This document shows positions 56,251-64,000 of a stretch of 64,000 nucleotides of DNA, piece by piece (positions within the stretch are counted from its first letter, which is position 1; every line of letters begins with the position of its first letter). This DNA comes from Ophthalmolycus amberensis (Eukaryota; Chordata; Actinopteri; Perciformes; Zoarcidae): NCBI GenBank assembly GCA_024529925.1, contig JAFEUB010001192.1:388814-452813 (forward strand), read 5' to 3'. The notes under the pieces were generated by a model that did no database searches, was not told the DNA's origin, and saw only the letters and a program-made list of their open reading frames with translations. The translations under genes were made by a program, and so were the position numbers.

Positions 56251-58080
56251 GGACCACTTCTGAAGTTTGAAACTTCTTGTTCCTTGACGGATGAAGGACG
56301 TGGAAATCTATGTTCTGGCAGGAAAAGACGCCACATATTTAGTCTCGACGGAGCTGTGTTAGTTTCTCTGAAAAACTTGCATATTAAACTTGATTTTCAC
56401 ACAACTTTTAATGCCGCAGGGTAAAGCGTGCCTGATGACTTGCGTAAGTGGATGCATTTAGAATAAGGATTTCGTTTTAAAGTTGCTTTACACTACGTGT
56501 CTGTTACTTAAGCTCCATTTGTTGCTGCTAGAACATGAAACAAAGCAATTACTTTTCATTAATCAACTGCTTTAACCAATAGAGGCAAGCTGTACTATGT
56601 TGCTTACATTAATTAACATTGAAGTTTCATGACATTGAAATGCAATGCAATGAAAGTAGTTGTGGACAAAGAACAAACGGCCTTCTAACTTTTTTTCAGC
56701 CTCGGTTTCCACATGTAGTCTCAAAAAGCTTTTTATCCTACATTTCAGCGCCCAGGTTCTTTCCAGCAACCCTAACCCTACATTTCTCCTTGTTTTCAGG
56801 TTTAAATGCAACATGATGGAGCGACAAAACACTGTCAATCAAAATGTGTTTCATGACCACTTGAGATTCTTGGCTGGTCGTGGGGTGTGAAAACATCTGA
56901 GGCTCTGAAGCCAAAGACTCATCGAGAAACTGAACAGCAAACCTGACTCGACTGTGAATAGGCCGCAAGACTTTCACTCTCAACTTAAGACTTCTTTTCT
57001 TGAGAATAAAATGCTGTTTTGCAGTAAAGCTTCAGTCTTCTTCCCGTTCCCTCTGAATCAATGCAACGCTTGTGAATGCGGACAGCCCATTTGTCAAGTC
57101 TTTCAATTAAGAGTGTATAATGCCGCTGTGTTCCATGCCAGGAATTTGCTTTTTGAGATGTATAAATACACTGGTAAACACTCTTATTTACCCCTATGTT
57201 CTCAAACATAATCAGCAAGCTTGGCTCCATGCTCTGTGCCCTGCATGAAATTAGCTCGCTATTGATTTCTTCAACATCTCCCCACAGCTCTCAGCATCGC
57301 AGGGCTCTAATTGGGTAATCCGCAGTTTTAGTTTTAAGGAACGAGACCGTTTCGCTCTTAATGTTGTCTGCAGCAGAGAGGCAAGATTGCAACAGAAACA
57401 ATGCGATGACGATGTATCAGATCTTTGTTGTTTCTAATCGTATTTTACATCTGGAATACAAAGGCCTTGATGTGACATTTGGTGACATTTAGCACTGGAA
57501 TGTGAATGACTGCGTCTTCACATGAAAGGTCACGCCATGCGAGAGAGTTTGCCCACTAGATCTGGCTTATGTTTACACTTCTGTATTTGTGCACAGAATG
57601 TAGCAACATTGGATTATTTTGGATAATCCTGCTATGTCTGATTGATTGTTTTGCCCTTTGAGTCGTTTCATGAGTTGATGCCGTCCCATAGTTTCCAAAT
57701 AATTTCCTAGAAAGGAAGTGATATGTAACTGTTGGGCACTTTCTGTAAAGGGCTATCACTTCTATGTGATTTAGCAAAGCAAAAAGTTAAATTGGTTCAC
57801 TTTCAGTACATTGTAGCATAACTTTCTATTACCTAAGTAACCATTTTTAGTGCACACCAGGTCAACTTGTCTTCTGTGTGGTTGTAAATTACAGGCGGGC
57901 ATACAATTCCACAAATGTGGGGAATAAAGGTAAGGAATGAATATTTAGAATAGAATATAATTTATACTATCTTTATCCCTTTTGTGTAATAATAAAGTAA
58001 ATATTTTTAGGTTTTGAAGATTTTCCCTTGAGCTCTGTGATGACATCAGGATGGATATTCTTCACCGTTTTCTGACATTT
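56251..58080. other. intergenic, nothing recognised
   Basis: 57240-57350 (GCTCTAATTGGGTAATCCGC and flanks) is repeat-free and might be a conserved element. Speculative. Confidence 0.4.
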
Positions 58081-58084
58081 TTAG

Positions 58085-58145
58085 ACCACACGATTAATCA
58101 AATAATCTGTAGGTTAACTGATAGTGAAAATAATTGTTAATCGCA
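58085..58145. repeat. small fragment of the GATTAAT-type fish repeat
   Basis: CACGATTAATCAAATAATCT followed by GATAGTGAAAATAATTGTTA resembles the inner part of the element at 147-375. Confidence 0.4.
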
Positions 58146-61100
58146 CTCATATAGGTTTATGCGATTACTGAATGGAGGACTGTCAAGTTTAAGCACTGAA
58201 GCCGTGCCCTTAGCTGGTTCTGCTGCTTCATTCATGCTTCACAATGCTTCCTCCTTATATGCTAAGCTTTTGGTATAGTTGACTTCAATAAGATAAATGT
58301 TTGTGTTTGGTAAAGAGGGATTGGAACATCCAGCAAAATCCTTATTGCAGCTTAGACATCTTAAAAAGAGTGTCGGTAAACTTAATGTGTCCTCCTTTCC
58401 AATATTTTCTCCTCCATCTACTCCAGCCGCAGGTTCTGCAACATCACTGTTCGGGCCTACGGTGGCTTCTAATTGGTTGGGGAATGAGTGGACACTTGTG
58501 ATGTGATGGCAGTGACAAGTACAGCAGCGTTCAGAGCCACGCAGCCTGTGGGAGCTCTCGCCACATCTTCTGACAGAATCGATGTGTGCGGCTGGGCCCA
58601 CCGAGGCCACGGGGAGTCTAGTTCAGCAGAACTAATTACTGTTCGTTTTGAAAGTTAATTTGCTGCCGGTTCTCTACTGGTGTGTTCTTCTTTCTTTCCC
58701 ACGTTTCATTGAAGGAGCTGCCATTATTTTTGAAGTGCTTTATGAAGTGCTGGCAATCAGAGAGCTTTAGACAGCTCACATCAGTGACTTGATGTGATTC
58801 AAAGAGGATGTCTGGGCAAATGTCATACGGTCGGATAAATGAAACATATTTTCACAAGTTATTCAGGAAGCAAGAGAAGTTTTATTAAGCTGTTTGTGAA
58901 TGTATTATTCAAATACGGAATTACCATATTTTTATTGATGGTATATTCCCGTCTCAGAGACAACACACATAATAACTCACCTTAATATGTAATAAATGTT
59001 TTCAGTATTAAAATATGACAAAATCTGTCGTATAGTTTTCAGGGACAACTAGACAACAGCTCAGTTGTGTCAGGACCTTTGCTTTCACATCAACTCACCA
59101 CTGACAGCGTCCAGACACAGCACCACATGACGTTTTGTTTACTGCCTGACAGGCGCCTCTGCACCACCCTGATAGACGTGCACCCACACACAGCCTTCCT
59201 CTTATTGTGAATCCAGGGGTGAAGCCTTCAAGCTGGGCTGTGCAGCTCTGAGCTGACACGAGGAGACAAGCTCTTGTAGGTAAACTGAGGGGGAGTCGAC
59301 CCGCTCGGCTTGTTGGGAAGCCATGGCAGGAGCTCCCGGCCAGGCAGGGGGCTCACTGCAGTGCGCTCCTCCAGCAGGGAGGGCAGCTGATAGATTGCAG
59401 CATGCACAGACAAGACATAAGCCAGCGGTAAGATGAGGTCACTGGATACTAAATATAGCAGTGACTCGACAAAAAAACGACCCAGCTTTAAGAGGAGATA
59501 CTTCAAACGTTTATCTTTTCAAGTATCATTAGATGTTGCTATGTAGAGTATATGTCTTTCCTTTAATAACTCGTAGCAATGATAACATTCTTTGTTTCAG
59601 TCCGCCAACTAATGGCGTAATGTTGGGAAATGCTTTATGACCTTATAAATCTTTTCTTCAGTTCATCATTATGACCCTTATTATTGAGCGTTGACCCTTA
59701 TAAATTACATTATTTGTTGGTCGATCGGAGGTCGGTTTATGTGTCCCATGTGCTCCTTCCACACAGTTTAGAATGGTGCTTGTTGAAAAAAATATATATA
59801 TAAGTTCCATTGTGAACTTAGTGTTTCAAACCAAACACAGGGAGCAATCGTTTATGAAAGGTAGTGCAAATAATATAAAGAGAAGCTAACAAGGACGCTA
59901 TGGACAACACCATAATGTAACTCGTTGTTATAGCAGCAAAGAACTATTTGATATGTAAAGATATAGTGAAGTAATGTCTACTTGAGCAGAGAATGAAGTT
60001 GTCGCCCTCTGTATGTGTTGATATCAAGCTTCTCTTTACGTAGCCAGGTCGGCCGCACATGCTTTTTACTACATGCAAGTTTTGCTTAAGTGTCGCGCCA
60101 ATGCCCTACCCCGCCATGTTAACACTGTTAGCACAATTGCTGTGGTTTGCACTATTGGAAATAACAGGCCTGTGTCAAACTGGCACTTTTTGAGAAAGGC
60201 TATGACTTTGTTCTGTACTGAGCAGAGACAAACAGGACAAATCAGTGTAAGTGTCTACTTCTGAAATTCACTGATATCAAAATGGCACAACAGTAAAATG
60301 CATCAATCATTCCTAATGTTACCATTGATTTTCTTTATTTCTTTGCCCAAATTGCACTTCATATCAGAGAAAGCTTAAATTTCTAAGTAACAAACAAATA
60401 CTGCCTGATATCAGACAAAATTGTCACTTGATACACTCCAGTCAACTTACAGTCAACTTGGAGAAGTGAGTGGATTCAAAGGTCAGGACCCAGACAAAAA
60501 AAAAATAGTCTCCTAAACAAAGATTGATTTCACACTTTATGAACACTGAAGCCTCAAATGTTACTTAAAGGTAAAATTTCCTGTATGTTTGACATTCGGT
60601 GATGTTTTTTCCGATTGTAACTGTGATTGAATTTATCAAACAAAATGGTACAAGACTACCGCTCCCACCTCATTTGCTGGAAACAGCCGATCAAACACAG
60701 TGTGGGGGTTCACAATAAAATTTTAAGTGCATGTCATTTCAAAGATTGATATTAAAATGTTCCCTGGGAATCCAAAATAATCATTACTTGGATTGCATTC
60801 AAGCCTATTTAATATCTCACGCTTAAACTGAGGCATGGCATTAACAAAATTATTAATTAATACATTTATTCGGTTATCAGTTAATTCATTTGTGCAAAGG
60901 CTGTTTAAATTTTCAAGCTTTATTTCCGGTTATGCCTGCTGAATTGCAAGTAGCTTATGCGCTTTACAACTGGATGAAACACTTCATGTCTTTTGGTCCT
61001 CTTTGATGCCACAAGTTCATTTATATCCTGGGTGAAAGGGTGTGTGTGTGTGAGAGAGATCCTCAGAGTTTCCTCACAGAAGAATTTAAGGGTGGCAGGG

Positions 61101-61218
61101 AGACGGTGAATCTCAAGTGGGCTGAGTCCACTGTGGTTTCTGCTTAATTAATGTCGTGCCATCTGACTGTCACCAGAGGAGGTAGACCACCAGCTGCTCT
61201 GGCTTTGATCTCACATAC
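58146..61218. other. intergenic, nothing recognised
   Basis: No exon, RNA gene or named repeat seen. Confidence 0.5.
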
Positions 61219-61242
61219 CTGTCTGTCTGTCTGTCTGTCTGT
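61219..61242. repeat. (CTGT)6 microsatellite
   Basis: Perfect CTGT tetranucleotide run. Confidence 0.95.
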
Positions 61243-62067
61243 GAATATGTGTCTGTCTATGCGTGTGGGTGTAATTGTCTGCATGTATGTACGTAAGCAT
61301 GTCAGACCTCGCCTCCTCATTGCACTGCTGCTTGAATGGAGTACCATCATCAATTCCTCAGTATGGGACTGACTTCAATAAGAGAGCTGCAGTTCTGTGT
61401 TGCTTTGCTATGAATTAGCTTTACATTCTTAACTATTTAGTACTGAATTTAGTTAGAAGACATTCAACCATCGTTTTTTAGGATTTTTTGGGTGGAAGGT
61501 CATCCTTCGCATAACCCCATCCCTGTTACCGTATAAAAACACTTTCTTAACACAGACTACAGTTTGCTAGCTAGCAGTGGTGTATTGGCCACCTGGGATA
61601 CCGGGTCAAATTCTGGGGGGCGCTGCATCGTCTAAAAATCCATGACGTTTTTACCAGCCGTCTGGCCCTGTCTGTCTCCTTACCGGCCGTGTCTGTGTGC
61701 CTGTTATTAAGGGTACGCATGAGAGCGTCTCGCATTCATACACCGTTTAATTAGACTTGTAAATGCTGAAAAAATGAATAAGAATTAAAATGGGAAAGAA
61801 AACTAAAACAAACTTGTGCTTACATCATAGTTTCTACCGTAGCCTGCTGTTAAACAGCGGATAAATTGTTTTGAATGTCACAACTTATTTAACTATCAGA
61901 ATTTGATCAATTCGGGCCAATCACATTTGGAAAGTCTAGAAGAGCCGCACGATTGAATTATTTTAACCCCACTCGAGTTAGCATAGGGCTAAACCGGATT
62001 TTAGCATGGCGGAAGTCTCTGGTGCGCATGCTCTGCCCTTATAGCATGCACGTTAACATTCTGCAAA
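61243..62067. other. intergenic, nothing recognised
   Basis: No feature identified between the CTGT run and the minisatellite. Confidence 0.5.
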
Positions 62068-62577
62068 AGAAGCACGCAGCTGAGTGAAGCACGCAGCTGA
62101 GAGAAGCACGCAGCTCAGAGAAGCACGCAGCTCAGAGAAGCACGCAGCTGAGAGATGCAGGCAGCTGAGAGAAGCAGGCAGCTGAGAGAAGCAGGCAGCT
62201 GAGAGAAGCGCGCAGCTGAGAGAAGCGCGCAGCTGAGAGAAGCGCGCAGCTGAGAGATGCGCGCAGCTGAGAGAAGCACGCAGCTGAGTGAAGCACGCAG
62301 CTGAGAGAAGCACGCAGCTGAGAGATGCACGCAGCTGAGAGAAGCACGCAGCTGAGAGAAGCACGCAGCTGAGAGAAGCACGCAGCTGAGAGAAGCACGC
62401 AGCTGAGAGAAGCACGCAGCTGAGAGAAGCACGCAGCTGAGAGAAGCACGCAGCTGAGAGAAGCACGCAGCTGAGAGAAGCACGCAGCTGAGAGATGCAC
62501 GCAGCTGAGAGATGCACGCAGCTGAGAGATGCACGCAGCTGAGAGATGCATGCAGCTGAGAGAAGCACGCAGCTGAG
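62068..62577. repeat. 17-bp minisatellite, 30 in-register copies
   Basis: The unit AGAAGCACGCAGCTGAG is repeated over 510 bp, which is exactly 30 units with no length change. Variants are point changes: TGAAG (units 2, 14), CAGCTC (3, 4), GCAGGCAG (6-8), GCGCGCAG (9-12) and AGATG (for example 6, 12, 16). All units except 3 and 4 contain CAGCTG, an E-box and PvuII site. 17 is not a multiple of 3 and the unit lacks minus-strand stops, so all three minus frames stay open and give artefact ORFs of 139-198 codons. Confidence 0.97.
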
Positions 62578-63160
62578 AGATGGCCAACATATATACTGTG
62601 ACTGCAAATATCAGCATTTCAGAGCAGAGAATACTGCTTGGTTTTTGGCTGGGTGTGACAAACTCAGAACACATATTTATTTTTTGCCTCACCCCGACTT
62701 GAACCATATCATTTCGACCGTCTGGCACCAGATGTTCTGCGACACCTTTAATGTCACCTTTTACCGTCTCCCTCTTCCATCCATTTTAAGAGTCAGTTAA
62801 TGCACAGCATCATTAGTCTCGTCATTGATCTCCCTCCTCACTGCAGCCGAGGCCTGAGGACCGTCTGCTGTCACTGCTGGCGCTGACGTATCCTCTTTAA
62901 AAGTCAAGGTGAAGCGTCAGTGTCTTGTGTGGGAGGAGAACGAGTGGCAAATCACGGAGCCTGCAATCTCAAACTGCCTTCAACAGGAGAGGTAAAGCAG
63001 GCACGGATCTCACTTCAATCCCGCCTCCCCTGAGAAAGCTTAAGGAGGAAGATTCATGCGTCAGTTGGAAAAGAAAAGAGTTCGTCATTGAACACAGCAG
63101 AAGTCACCCTGTCCCGGTTTTTGAAATTCTTTTCACCACTTGCTGCATCTTAATTTAAAT
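62578..63160. other. intergenic, nothing recognised
   Basis: No repeat family or coding frame identified. Confidence 0.5.
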
Positions 63161-63164
63161 ACTG

Positions 63165-63930
63165 TGAAATACTTTCACAATGTACTTACACAGAGATAGA
63201 AATACAATAGGGACAAGGACAACAAAGCTGGACAGATAAAGGTAGAGAATACATGGTCTGTTATATAAAGGGGTAGTAGAAAATAGGTGTAAATATAAAT
63301 ATTATTGAAATATATGTAAAGAGCACCAATAACCAATATTAAGAAATAAAAGTAGGAAGAAGAAGCCGTTCTTCTGTCTGGTTGTTTTGGCGTCCAGTGT
63401 TCTGTAGTGCCTCACATAGGGGAGAAGCTGAAACAGGTTGTGTGAAGGGTCTGCAGTGATGTTTCCTGCAAGTTTCCTGACTTTGGTGGAGTATAAGTCC
63501 TGGATGGAGGGCAGGGTGGCAACAATGATTTTGTCTGTAGTCCAGACTGTCCGTTGTAGTTTGTTCCGGTCCTGTTTGGTGGCTGATCCAAACCACACAG
63601 TGATGGACCTGCAGAGAGCAGACTGGATTATTGTGGTGGAGAATTGTATCGCCAGCTCTTTAGGCAGCTTGAATTTCCCCGAGTTGGCACAGGTAGTACA
63701 TCTTCTGCTTACCCTTTATCCTGATTGTGCCTATGAGGTCCTGGGAGATGGTGGATCCCACAAATGTTAAGGCTTTTACAGCAGTGTTGTTCAGAATGGT
63801 GATGGGGGGGCAGTGTAGGGGGGCTCCCCCTGAAGTCCACTGTCATCTCCACAGTCGTATGCAGACTCATCACCGTCCCAGATGAGGCAGATGACCGTTG
63901 TATCGTCTGCATAAGCTTTTTTTAATAATG
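63165..63930 (-). mobile_element. L2/Rex1-like non-LTR retrotransposon, degenerate 3' part with catalytic YADD motif
   Basis: Read on the minus strand, it starts near 63915 with AYADDTTV, the reverse-transcriptase active-site motif. TVDFRGSPPTLPP, GSTISQDL, SITVWFGSATKQDRNKLQRT, TLPSIQDLYSTKVRKLAGNI and DPSHNLFQLLP follow in the family order. At least two frameshifts and stop codons break it. The 3' UTR continues to about 63165. The 5' part is cut off near the window end. Confidence 0.82.
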
Positions 63931-64000
63931 TTTTTATGTATATTAAACTGATCTAATTAATTTTACTGTCAACTTATTTTGTGCTCATGTACTTTGGCCT

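Noticed and set aside
62068..62577. CRISPR-like regularity of the 17-bp repeats
   Set aside because: The units are directly adjacent with no spacers, and the surrounding DNA is vertebrate.
62053..62728. Three overlapping minus-strand ORFs of 139-198 codons with repeated LSCVLLSAACFSQLRAS
   Set aside because: They are translations of the 17-bp minisatellite in three frames. The unit has no stop in any minus frame, so open length carries no coding evidence.

Overview
This window is vertebrate nuclear DNA, almost certainly from a teleost fish and probably a spiny-rayed one. The evidence is split coding exons with GT/AG borders, long dinucleotide microsatellites, an L1-type and two L2/Rex1-like LINE relics, and several dispersed repeats typical of fish genomes. 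It contains one confidently recognised protein-coding gene, fbxw7, on the + strand.

Layout. Positions 1-1640 are repeat-bearing flank. About 1640-2302 is CpG-rich and is read as the promoter and 5' UTR of an fbxw7 first exon. Eleven coding exons run from 2303 to 23975 and join to 1662 nt (553 residues plus stop) with every splice phase consistent. The encoded protein is the SCF ubiquitin-ligase substrate receptor FBXW7: a basic N-terminal segment, a dimerisation helix, an F-box, and an eight-bladed WD40 propeller with all three phosphodegron-binding arginines. The first 13 residues match the tail of the mammalian beta-isoform-specific exon, but the membrane-anchor part of that exon is missing. 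The exon of the long nuclear alpha isoform is not in the window and should lie upstream. The 3' UTR runs to about 26165, with two polyadenylation signals and good miR-27 and miR-25/92 seed matches.

The remaining 38 kb (26166-64000) shows no exon I can support. It holds degenerate tandem and inverted repeats, LINE fragments, long (AC)n tracts, short perfect palindromes and a 30-copy 17-bp minisatellite.

The most striking observation is in intron 4. A 5'-truncated antisense L1 (12501-13110) is flanked by a perfect 13-bp target-site duplication (12488-12500 and 13111-13123). It landed inside the polypyrimidine tract of the F-box exon acceptor. The duplicated 13 bp now serves as that tract, the old branch-point region has been moved about 620 bp away, and the L1 brings a cryptic acceptor that would add 12 residues in frame immediately before the core of the F-box.
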